A stretch of 64,000 bases of DNA from Muraenolepis orangiensis. Its lineage: Eukaryota; Chordata; Actinopteri; Gadiformes; Muraenolepididae. Position numbers and translations under genes: made by a program. A model generated the notes under the pieces. That model did not search any database. It saw nothing but the letters and a program-made list of their open reading frames with translations, and was not told the DNA's origin. Positions 1-22,035 of the stretch are shown here, piece after piece. Numbering within the stretch: the first letter of the stretch is position 1; every line of letters starts with the position of its first letter. The stretch is from the NCBI GenBank assembly GCA_027704905.1, contig CM051000.1, forward strand, positions 9,145,072 through 9,209,071, given 5' to 3'.

Positions 1-1616
1 CCGACCCTAATGGGTGAGCGTGACTTGAGAGAGGCTGGGATCTCTCTCAATCAGCCTTCTTGACAACACGTCTTGACCACACGTCTTGACCACACGTTTC
101 ATAATTGTTTCTTTCCTAATCAATTGATCCGGTGGGCAGATTGTGTTTTGTGATGTTTTAATCAATTGTTTAAAAAACGGCAAAACGGTTCTTAATGCAC
201 GATTTATATTGATGTATTCACCCTAGCATCAAGGAGCCTAAATATAATACAAATACAATCGAGGCGCCTTTAGAAAACAAAATGCCAGCGATGAGGAAAA
301 AAGAAGGAAAAAAAACCAAAACAGCAGCAATATGTCTGATTAGTGAAACTACCTACTTGATATGCAAATGAGGCCGAAGCCCGCCTGCTTTGGGCATAAA
401 ACACTGTGAAGAGGAGATGGAATTCAGAAATAATCCGAGCTTCCATCTGAAACAAGAAGCGAGGCAGCAGGAAGATTGGTCTAATCCTGCTGTGAGGCCA
501 GACACGGGATTTTTTAAATTGCAAGGCAGCGATTGCTGGTGATAAATCGATAACCTAAAAAAATGTATATATACTGTATATATATATATATATATATGTA
601 TATGTATTATATATATAATTTTTCAGAAATCACTTTTTAGAATCTGTAAGATGATAATGTTTTATGCAACTGGGCATTTTATCATGAAACTATGTGTTCG
701 CAAAGAGCCCTACTGGCACTTTAAACATAGTCCTTTTCCCCCTCTAATGCATATCCGGCTCTGGCGCTGGTCTTCTCCTTCATTTGTGACAAAGTGGGTG
801 TTAGTATGCCGGTTTTTCTCCTCCTCTTACAACTGGCGGGGGCTCCTCTCCAACATAACATCACTTCATCTGAGGACTTCGTTCCCACATTGAAGTCTGT
901 CTATCCCGTCTGAGGGTCTGAGCTTCTGTCACCGCCACACATCCTCATCACAGACTCTTTCCAAAGTGCCTCTTTTACTCTCCGTCACTCCCTCCACCCC
1001 CGCACCCTGTCCTCGTCTCCCACTCCCACGCTCTCCAGGCCTCGCTTTACATTTCATAGAATCTCTCTTGACTCCTGTTCCCTTCTTACTGTAAATAACA
1101 TATGGTGGGGGGGTGGTCTTTGAGTCGCTCTGCTGTAGATTAAGGACGACCAAGGGTCCCCGAGACGACACCAATATTGGGCTAAGACACGCTCCTCCTT
1201 ATGGTGGAGTCGTGTGGCGTGGACTCCAGCATCTGCGAGGGCCTATAGTATACAGTCGCTCTCCCCTCAGCCCCTCTCGCTATGCAGTTTTATTCAATTT
1301 TTGGGGGGAGTGGGTGTATGTGCTTCTAAGGTGTTGTTGTGCTCCAATGGCTCCAGTGTCTCTGCTTAAATAGGCTAATTTGGTATTAAATGTGACATAA
1401 TGTGCAAATTAGACAGCGCTTGTTCCTATCGCTGAGAGTTTGTCTTTTGAATTTACAGCATCATTAATTCATGGGATTTCACAGATCCACAGATTGGATA
1501 ATCATAACGCAATGCAATGCCACCAGTGCTAAATGCCACTCAGTTATATCTCATGAGGTAAATATTTAATTGAACAAAAAGTCCTGGAAGTAAGTTCCGC
1601 TGAAAGTGTTGGTTTG

Positions 1617-1918
1617 GAGGAGTCTAGAAGGGGAGGAGTCTATGTGGGGAGGAGTCTAGGTGGGAGGAGTCTGGATGGGGAGGAGTCTAGGTGGGGAGGT
1701 GTCTAGATGGTGAGGATTCTATGTGGGAGGAGTCTATTTGTGAGGAGTCTATGTGGGGAGGAGTCTAGGTGGGGAGGAGTCTATGTGGGGAGGAGTCTAG
1801 GTGGGGAGGAGTCTAGGTTGGGAGGAGTCTGGATGGAAAGAAGTCAAGGTGGGAGGAGTTTATGTGAGGAGGAGTCTAAGTGAGGCGGAGTCTAGGTGGG
1901 AGGAGTTAAGGTAGGGAG
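1617..1918. repeat. Minisatellite, about 16-bp G-rich unit
   Basis: About 18-19 diverged copies of a unit reading roughly GTGGGGAGGAGTCTAG. Copies differ by substitutions and by one- or two-base indels in the G run. The array is strongly strand-asymmetric, G-rich on the + strand. Confidence 0.85.
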
Positions 1919-1999
1919 CCCTGGGCAAGGTCAATGGCAATCAATACGATTGATGTGATCTGCTGCTGCTGCACCTCAAAACGTGTAAACAAAGATAAG

Positions 2000-2136
2000 C
2001 TGTGTGTGTGTGTATGTGTCAGTGTGTGCATGTGTGTGTGTTAGGATAGAAAAACAGTGTGTGCATGTGCGTCTATACCTATTTGCGTGTGTTTGGATAG
2101 AAAAACAGTGTGTGTATACATGTGGATGCCTATTTG

Positions 2137-2205
<69 letters not shown>

Positions 2206-2482
2206 GGATAGAAAAAGGGAGTGTGTGCATGTGTATGCCTATTTGTGTGTGTGTGTGTTAGGATAGAGAAAGGGAGTGTGTGCATGTGTATGCCTATTTG
2301 CGTGTGTGTGTGTGTTAGGATAGAGAAAGGGAGTGTGTGCATGTGTATGCCTATTTGCGTGTGTGTGTGTGTTAGGATAGAGAAAGGGAGTGTGTGCATG
2401 TGTATGCCTATTTGCGTGTGTGTCTGTGTGTGTGTTGTAGAATAGAAAAACTGTGTTTATGTGCCTGTGTGTGAATATGTGT

Positions 2483-2534
<52 letters not shown>
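2000..2534. repeat. Composite TG-rich tandem array, about 55-bp unit
   Basis: A longer unit recurs about six or seven times: GGATAGAGAAAGGGAGTG, then a TGCATGTG/TATGCCTATTTGCG segment, then a short (GT)n run. Pure (GT)n runs of about 60 bp at 2138-2200 and 2486-2534 interrupt and flank it. The open frames across it encode only Cys-Val or Thr-His repeats and are artefacts. Confidence 0.85.
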
Positions 2535-2535
<1 letters not shown>

Positions 2536-2791
2536 CATCTATATATTATGTAAGTACATCGTTTCCTGGCTGCGTGGTCTTCATGCTCTAAATGCTGCAC
2601 GGAGCGGCTGCATTTCAGGACAGTCTTCCGAGGCTCCGGCGAGCCCGCTTATCTCTCTTTGCGTGGGGCGCACAACCAAACAAGCCATGGTTATTAATGG
2701 GCCCGAGCAGCGGTGTTCGTGTGTTCGTTCTTGGCCGTAACACGTGTACACGTCTCTCCCCCTCTCCCTCCCCCACCCCCCCCCCCACCAG

Positions 2792-13730
<10,939 letters not shown>

Positions 13731-13841
13731 CGACCCCCGAGGCGTCAACCCGCTTTGGTCCCCCGCTAAAGACTTTTCTCACCGCCGTCGTCTGTTTTTT
13801 ATTTTTGCAGTAACCGGAGCGAGACGGAGACGTTACGAGAG

Positions 13842-13909
<68 letters not shown>

Positions 13910-14732
13910 AGAGAGAGAGAGAGAGCGTGAGCGTACCCTTCACCGGATGTGGACAGACCGTCCTCATTTGTCCCCGTCCCCGACCCGCGGTTTATTACAG
14001 TTTGTTTGTCAGCGTGACATCTCACCATCTCACCATCTCACCCTCTCACCCTTTCACCCTCTCACCATCTCACCCTCTCACCCTCTCACCATCTCACCAT
14101 CTCACCTGTCGTCTGCTCAGAGAGAGAGAGAGAGGGTCAAAGAGCACAGTGTCAGTGTAACACCACCACCACCATCGTTGTTTGTTTGTTTACCTTTCTC
14201 GGTTTTTGCGCTCTACCACGTCCGGCGGGGGGGGGCGCGCACACCGCCGCTAAAAAACAAAAACACGAAGAATGAATCACGGACCAACGATGAGAAGCTG
14301 TAATTCCTTTTTTTGTTTTTCAGTCTATATATATATATATATTCTAAATGTGTTAAATTATTTCACGGTTTGTAAGAGTGATTTTCAAATGAGGGCACAG
14401 TATACAAAATATGCAGAACGCTGGTGCAGCTTCGAGATGGGAGGGGGGGGAAGGAGGGGATCTGTTTTGGGGGGTGGGGGGGGGGGAGCTGTGAATGCAT
14501 GACTCCTACATCCATACGTATTAAATGTTTTGACTCATCTGAACCTGAAGCCTCTCGAGTCGTCCTTCCTCACAAAACACGTGGGACACGTGGGTCTTAA
14601 AAGGGAAAATTCGGGCAGAAATCGTATAGTCGTGAGCTACAGTTGAAGAGTGTTTTATAGTATAAGAGAGGTGATTCTGTACAATGGAATTCGCATCACA
14701 TGGCAAGGGCCACTGACGTAGTGTATATATAC

Positions 14733-14827
14733 ACCGTATTTTCCGACTATCAGTCGCAGTTTTTTTAGGTCTCGGGCTGGTCCTGCGACTAATACTCAGG
14801 TGCGACTTATAGTCCGGAAAATACGGT
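14733..14827. mobile_element. MITE-like element with terminal inverted repeats
   Basis: The left end ACCGTATTTTCCGACTAT and the right end ATAGTCCGGAAAATACGGT are inverted repeats differing by one base (18-19 bp). Inside, CAGTCGCAG and CTGCGACTAATACTCAGG also pair. The whole 95-bp segment can fold back on itself. It has no coding capacity, and I cannot name the family with certainty. Confidence 0.75.
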
Positions 14828-14885
14828 AAACTATATATATATTATTATATTATATTTATATATACAGTCTATATATTTATATATT

Positions 14886-14920
<35 letters not shown>

Positions 14921-14925
14921 TACAA

Positions 14926-14941
14926 AATAAAAATAAATAAA
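14926..14941 (+). promoter_or_regulatory. tspan4: Candidate poly(A) signals for tspan4
   Basis: Overlapping AATAAA hexamers at 14926, 14932 and 14936 lie about 1.2 kb after the stop codon in a simple AAATAAAT context. The low-complexity setting makes them uncertain. Confidence 0.3.
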
Positions 14942-16499
14942 TACCTAAATCAATTAATGTGATCAATGTGAACATACTTGGAATTGGAAAATCTGTCAAT
15001 ATTTGACTCACATTTCTCTAATTAGAATCTGTGTGCCTATTAACTAATGGGGAGGAATCTGATGCAATTTACATAATTTCCGGGGGGAACTTGACTTAAC
15101 AAAACCCCCTCCTTATCTCCCCTCTCCCCTCTGCCCTCCCCACAACACACCCCACCGCACGGTGAGCAACAGAAAACTGAAGATACACTTCCAAGTATGG
15201 GGGGGGGGCCGTTCCCCTGGAACAGCTTCGGGCAGTCTCCACCACCACCACCACCACGTTCCCCATCAGTTCCCCCTGTCCACAGAGATTCCTCTCCCCT
15301 CCCTTTGAAGCTCCACGCTCTCTTTAATGCCTCTCCCTTCCCCCGTTTCCGACACAGCCCTGTTAGCCCAGAGGGGGGGGGGGGGGCCACAAGGGTCTGC
15401 GTGCCACAAAGTTCTCCCGCAAGAGGGCATTGTTCAAGGGCTTATACGCTCACACACACCCCCCCCGCCCCCCCGGGTATATTTGGTTGGCAATAGCAAC
15501 AGAACAGAGATATGTACACAATGTATGGATGTAAAATGTATTGTTTTTTTCTCTCTTTGGGGACTATTTATGTAGATCTTAGTTTGACTATTTTTCATAG
15601 GGGTTTGGCGTGAGGCGGCACTTTCGTGTGCAAAATATAGCTGCAGTGTGTGTATTTTTAGATGAGTATACCGAATGTACATAAACATAGCGCGCCAAGT
15701 ATTGTTCTAGCAGCTTCTAGCGCACGAGTCGTGTGTTGGTTATTGTAGAGCTGCACTGTTAAGTGTTTATGTTGACTGTGAAGTCATTTTGCATTCCGGG
15801 TTGGTTGTTACAAACCACCCCTGTATATGTTTTTTTTATACCGTGCTATTTTTCGCTCTAGGGCATCTAGCACACACACACAGAAAAAAACTCAACATAA
15901 CACAGAGCTAAAAAATGTATTCAGTCTAAAAAATGTGTACGAAGGGAAATGTTAAAGGCCACGGGGCGGAACCCTAGCCACCACAGACGCTCCAGAACAA
16001 GTGCATCAAAAATTGGAAAGACTTCTAAAAAAAGGAAAAACAGGCAGGAGTGAAAGGAAAGGAGTAAAGGTACATCCATACCTTTAACCACCATCCGGTG
16101 GTTGTGTTGAGGCTCCAGCCAGGTCATGTCCAGTGCAGTACAGTTGAACAGGGAACTGAGTGGGGGGCCTGATTTGCCAAACGGGGTCACTGCTCGCAGT
16201 GACTGAATATCAAATCAAACTGGAAAAATGAAATGGAAGTAACATATCCGCCACCTCAAGCATAAACATGGGCCTTGAATAGGAACGGCATAACATGACA
16301 GTATGTTATGTGTTATTTGTCACAAGAGATATTTCGAGGGTGGCAAACAAAGCAGGTAATCAAGATACAAGCGCAGCGAGACTTCCTATTACCATGGCAG
16401 ATACAGTCTCTCGTATTCTCTCCAGGACCAAGAACATGTGGTGACTTAAAAACAGAGCAAATCTTACCCCTTTTCTCTCTTGGCAACAAGGTCTCGCAA

Positions 16500-16886
<387 letters not shown>

Positions 16887-16945
16887 TCTCTGATGCATTA
16901 TTCATTCTGCGTGTTCGCAGGCTTTCTCCCATTGTGCGTGTGATC

Positions 16946-16951
16946 AATAAA
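16946..16951 (+). promoter_or_regulatory. tspan4: Candidate distal poly(A) signal (AATAAA)
   Basis: AATAAA is followed within 15 nt by a (TG)n run, which would serve as a GU-rich downstream element. It lies 3.2 kb after the tspan4 stop. The context is better than the 14.93 kb cluster but its use is unproven. Confidence 0.35.
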
Positions 16952-17622
16952 ACATACCTGTGTGTGTGTGTGTGTGTGCTCACAGCCTCATCTCCGCACA
17001 TCCCCTCTCAGGTACCGTTCCCCGAGCTAACCCCCCCCCCCCCGCCCCCTCCCTCCGAGCACTCACTGAGAGCCTGATAAACCAGCGCAGATAAGGGATG
17101 TCTTACCCAAAGAGAGATGGAGTGAGTGCGGGGGCTTCTAGTCATCATGGGGCCATGTGACCTGTGTCTAATCTGAGGATTACCTGGCGCTGACTCACCG
17201 TGATTCAACATGCAACATGCAGGGGGACGTTGAATTATGCTGCTTTAAGATGATGACGAGTGCATACCTTCTCCTTTAAAAACAGAACTTCATTACTACG
17301 GTAAACTCACATCCCACTGGAGCTGTACTCGGTTTCCTCTTGATGTAGCCTTGAGACAGACACAATATTAGTTCAAATGCAGGTCCTCCCGACTTGCTGA
17401 CACACGAGGTAGCATATTTGTATGAATTATTAACTTTAGGGGATTAGGTTTTTGGCAACTCTATATTTTTTCCACGCACGCCACTGTAGCCAGGCGGTCG
17501 GAAACTCCAGCCAAGATTGTAATCTCTGATGAATATATATATATATTGATAGACTATAATGTATGCTTGGCGTCTTACTGACCTAAAGGTTTCAGGACCC
17601 AGAGGTTTCAGGGATAAAAAAG

Positions 17623-17960
17623 CATCAATCAAGCAGTAGGTCTATTGACATCAATCAAGCAGAAGGTCTATTGACATCAATCAAGCAGTATGTCTAATGA
17701 CATCAATCAAGCAGTAGGTATATTGACATCAATCAAGCAGTAGGTATATTGGCATCAATCAAGCAGTAGGTCTATTGACATCAATCAAGCAGTACGTCTA
17801 TTGACATCAATCAAGCAGTACGTCTATTGACATCAATCAAGCAGTAGGTCTATTGACATCAATCAAGCAGTAGGTCTAATGACATCAATCAAGCAGTAGG
17901 TCTATTGACATCAATCAAGCAGTAGGTCTATTGACATCAATCAAGCAGTAGGTCTATTGA
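17623..17960. repeat. 26-bp minisatellite, 13 copies
   Basis: Exactly 338 bp, or 13 units of 26 bp, each with CATCAATCAAGCAGTAGG then TCTATTGA. Variants are single substitutions (AGTACG, TCTAATGA, TATATTGG). The array resumes after a 429-bp insertion at 18396-18496. Confidence 0.95.
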
Positions 17961-17966
17961 CATCAA

Positions 17967-18395
17967 AAGAAAAAACTAACTGTAAAAACAATTTGAACAA
18001 GCTGAATTTATTAACAAGATACCTGTTACTTGCCATATATATTTAAATCTGTTGATAGAACTGCTTCTACTCCTATATATACATTTATATATGCCATACA
18101 TTTATATATGCTCACTTGTATATACATTTACATTTATATATATGTATCCTGTTTTCAATAACGACATATTGTTAAATCCCACTTACCTGTATATACATAT
18201 ACCTATTATTATGCCGCTCATATCCCATTGAATACCTAGACTGTCTTTTAACCTGTACATTTGAAGTGTAAATGATATTACCTACTGATAGAGTGACTCC
18301 GGTTCATAGAGAGAGAGAGACATTTGCAACATTTGCACTCTAGACTCTTAGATGCTAAATTATTTTCGCTGTACTGTACAATAAATTTGAATCTA
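17967..18395 (+). mobile_element. Short retroposon inserted into the 26-bp minisatellite
   Basis: A 429-bp segment interrupts the minisatellite and is flanked by a 5-bp direct repeat ATCAA (17962-17966 and 18396-18400). Removing it and one ATCAA restores the repeat register. Its 3' part (TTAGATGCTAAATTATTTTC, then CTGTACTGTACAATAAATTT and GAATCTA) resembles the segment ending near 54.12 kb, so it is a dispersed non-LTR-type sequence. No coding capacity is seen. Confidence 0.75.
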
Positions 18396-18496
18396 ATCAA
18401 TCAAGCAGTAGGTCTTTGTCATCAATCAAGCAGTAGGTATATTAATATCTATCAAGAAGTAGGTCTATTGACATCAATCAACCAGAAGGTCTTTTT
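18396..18496. repeat. Remainder of the 26-bp minisatellite
   Basis: About four diverged units with the same CATCAATCAAGCAGTAGG core. This is the distal part of the array at 17623-17960, separated by the retroposon insertion. Confidence 0.9.
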
Positions 18497-18505
18497 ACAT
18501 GATAA

Positions 18506-18727
18506 TGCTGGCTTTCATATAGCGCTTTTATCCAAAGCACTTCACAAGTCATGCACCGACGGCGGAGTCAGCCATGCAAGGAGACAGCCAGCACGTCAGG
18601 AGCAGTTAGGGTTAGGGTGTCTTGCTCAAGGACACCTTGACAGTTTTTGCTAGGAGCCTGGGGATCGAACCAGCGACCTTTCGGTTGTGAGGCGACCGCT
18701 CTACCTCCTGAGCTATACTGCCGCCCC
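18506..18727 (-). mobile_element. tRNA-derived SINE (complete)
   Basis: Read on the - strand it begins GGGGCGGCAGTATAGCTCAG. It has an A box TAGCTCAGGAGG (18704-18715) and a B box GGTTCGATCCC (18661-18671), a body with CCTTGAGCAAGACACCCTAA and a tail with GCTTTGGATAAAAGCGC. A near-identical copy lies at 32339-32572. The A/B boxes are an internal RNA polymerase III promoter, but this is a retroposon, not a tRNA gene. Confidence 0.88.
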
Positions 18728-19346
18728 TGAAATGGCAATTCAATTGTATATATGAGTGAATTCTCAATAATTAATTCATGTGGAGGTTTAGCTTTATTTG
18801 TATTGGGCGTTGAATATGGTTGACTCAGCCACAATACACACACAACTACTACTACTATATATTGTATTGAACACAGCGAGGGTGTTGATATGTGTGACCA
18901 CATATTGCGGCCAGATCACATATTTTGAAAAAAGCCATCATAATCCTAGGTCGGTGAACCATAATCTATTAAGGTGAAAAACCTGCCCTAACATTTAATA
19001 AGAAATGGGCTTTAAGAAGTCGCACACCGCATTCAAAGTGATACGTTATATTTTGGATGACACATTCGCTACGCACGCTTTTTTCCCACCCCAAATCGTA
19101 GATGGAAAAAAAGGCCTTTACAAAAGTATTCAAAGACACGTTTTTCCATGCATTCTTTACACACTCTGTCACACATCTCTGGGAAGAGGTTGGGTCCCAG
19201 AATGAGATTGTGGGGGGAGGGGGGAGGGGGGTGAACAGGATGCAGGGGGGGGTTGAAGCAGAGAGGATAGACTTATGCTGCTGCTGTACCAGAAGAGAAC
19301 CCAGTAGGGACCCGGCTTACATGTTGCACAGGGTCAACCATATCAC

Positions 19347-19546
<200 letters not shown>

Positions 19547-19775
19547 CATGAGCAATGATTGGAGGGTGAATAATTTAAGTCCACCGCACCACCGCTGCTG
19601 TGGATAGTAGAATGTGCTCCTTCCGGACAGAGATTGCAACACTACTTCTTTCTCCCATAAATACATGATAATACAAGGTGTTGTTGGATGTTAAATAGTG
19701 CAGTGGAATGGTGCATTGTGATTGAATTGGTTCTGCCATACATTAAGTCGGACCTAGAGGTCACACTGTGTGTAC

Positions 19776-19920
<145 letters not shown>

Positions 19921-20898
19921 ACGTCATCACTCAGCAACACCAGACTCACCCTTGACATCTGGAAATTACATGTGCCAGCAAACCACCGTGTGTCTATCTA
20001 TCTTCTAGATAGATTACATTGACATTTGCCAATAACGTGCTTCACCTGTGTCCACGGCCAGATGACATATTTCCCTGTTGCACTAAAGTAAATTGTCAGG
20101 CTTCCTGTTTGCGAAACATGCTGCCGGGGAAGTGATAAAAACCAAAGATTGAATATGTAGATTATGTTAATTGTTATGTTAATGCAGCGTGTTCTCATTA
20201 ACATGCACTGTACTATGTGCTCCAGGATGAAGTAGGGGCCAAGCCAACACTGTACATCTAGCCGTCTCATCTCATCTTGTTTGGGCAATGGAAACTGGCA
20301 TTGTCCTGGCGTTTGTCTTTGGGAACCCAAAAAAGAATCGCCCATGTCTGTGGTTTTTAGAGACAATTTTGAAATACTTGAAGTTGAATTCAGGACAGAG
20401 AATAGTGGTATGCCTGTAGAACGTTGTAGAAGTGGAGCTCGAAGCGTCGCTGGTAGGCTTGAAGTTGGTAACTACCTTAGAAGAACACCTCAAGGTTATA
20501 CTGTCAATGGGTATTTTTTTACATTTTCATTGAACCAGGGCACACACACACAAACACATGTGTATTTAAAATATAGCCAAAAGTGGCAATTACAGGGTTC
20601 AAGCACCAGCACAAGCACTCAACTGTAAAACTCAAGTGTAAACACTCAAATGTAAACTCAGGGAGAACAAGAGCTATGGAATTGGGAGGAAGATATCATA
20701 ATAACTGTCTTTGAATTGATCACACAGGTCTTGATCATACATATTGTATAATTCATTAAAATCAAGTCAAAGCAGTTGGTTGTGTCAATTCAGTGAATTT
20801 AAATGGTCAACGGATTTGGTCATTTTTTGGGTGAAGGGTCATCAAACAAAGTATGCTGTTGCTTTTTTTTATTTCATGAAGGCAACTTTTTAAATTTT

Positions 20899-21121
20899 GG
20901 GCGGCAGGATAGCTCAGTCTGTTGGGACTTGGCTTGGGAACCAGAAGGCCGCCGGTTCAAGTCCCCGAAACAACTGGGCACTGCCGAGGTGCCCTTGAGC
21001 AAGACACCAGACCCCTTACACTGCTCCCCTGGGGCAGCTTTATATAAAACAGCTGCCCCACTGCTCCTAATACTAGGATGGGTTAAATGGGAGAAACAAA
21101 TGTCACTGTGTACCAATGTAT
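20899..21121 (+). mobile_element. tRNA-derived SINE, second subfamily
   Basis: Begins GGGCGGCAGGATAGCTCAG. A box TAGCTCAGTCTG at 20910-20921, B box GGTTCAAGTCC at 20954-20964. The body carries CCCTTGAGCAAGACACCAGA and the tail CACTGCTCCTAATACTAGGA with TGGGTTAAATG. The body is shared with the 18.5 and 32.4 kb SINEs but the head and tail differ. Confidence 0.85.
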
Positions 21122-21845
21122 GAGACCAATACAGAGGATTCAATCTCCCAAGTCTAGATTTAGATTTAAAACTGGCCTAGATAGATAGAAGATTTCATTC
21201 CCAATGTCAAAGCCTGGTAAGCCACCACCGGGCCATGGGTGGTGGCGGTAATGGACGAATAAGCTGATTTGTCCTTCAAACTCTCACTAATAACACTCAA
21301 AGATGATGCTCCTGGGGGCCAAAAAACCTGCAGTCAAAATGTATTCCATTCAATGTAGCTCTTTTCTCTCGAGTTCCCTATCGGAGAACCTAGGCACTGA
21401 ACACAAGATTCTGCATCATCTGACTTGTGAAGTGTTCCTCTTATAGGTTCTCTTTGTTATGTCACCATTCTGTATTGTCTTAATAAGTAGGCCTGGATGT
21501 CTGGATGTGACATTATAATAACAAAAAAAACACTTTAGAAAGTTATGAGACAAAATAGTTTGTCATTTACCTGCAAGGTAAACGTTTTTATTTGATTGTG
21601 TAGATATGTGAACACATCACGAGTACTGTACAGACTATTTCGGCTTGGCCCAAATTAATGCATGCGACGTCCCCCGAGAGAAGGCCCCGGTTTTAACGAA
21701 GCTGCAGATAAGGAAGAGAAAGAGCAGAAGAAAAAGAGCAGAGGAAAGCAAGGTTTTAAAACAGCCCAAAAAAACCCTCCTTCTCCCTTTCTGCTGAGAG
21801 AGGTAGGGAGTGCCCTACTTCTCTCAGCCAGCGTTGGTATTCGCG

Positions 21846-22035
21846 CACCTGTGACACGCAAGATGGATTCCCCCCCCCCCCGAACCAATCAGGGAAGAAG
21901 ATGCGCTGATTGTTCAGAATCTAAATCTAAACTATCTCATACAGCTGAGAGGAGCAGTCAACTCCAAGCATATATTCTCACAGAGCATTTCACTCATAGC
22001 TGACGGGTGGCTTTGCAATATCTAAGAAGTAACAC
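21846..22035 (+). repeat. Dispersed repeat, copy A of a diverged pair
   Basis: Shares with 27993-28196, in the same order and strand, ATGGATTCCC, AACCAATCA, AAGATGC then CTGAT, TTCAGAA, CACAGAGCATTTCAC and GCTGACGG. The copies are strongly diverged with indels. I do not recognise the family. Confidence 0.65.

Larger units (their letters stand above)
1..2791. other. Noncoding DNA upstream of the first visible tspan4 exon
   Basis: No coding exon is recognisable here. Because the first visible tspan4 exon begins with an acceptor in phase 0 and earlier exons are absent, this is most likely intron. It contains an AT-repeat tract near 570-620, a 16-bp minisatellite at about 1617-1918 and a TG-rich composite repeat at about 2000-2534. 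The short open frames on both strands have low-complexity or unrecognised translations and are not supported as genes. Confidence 0.6.

Noticed and set aside
1..2791. An upstream tspan4 exon encoding the third membrane span
   Set aside because: No hydrophobic coding segment with a phase-0 donor is found before 2792.
18661..18715. tRNA gene
   Set aside because: A and B boxes are present, but the sequence continues into a SINE body and tail shared with another copy at 32.4 kb and lacks a complete cloverleaf context. Same for 20910-20964.
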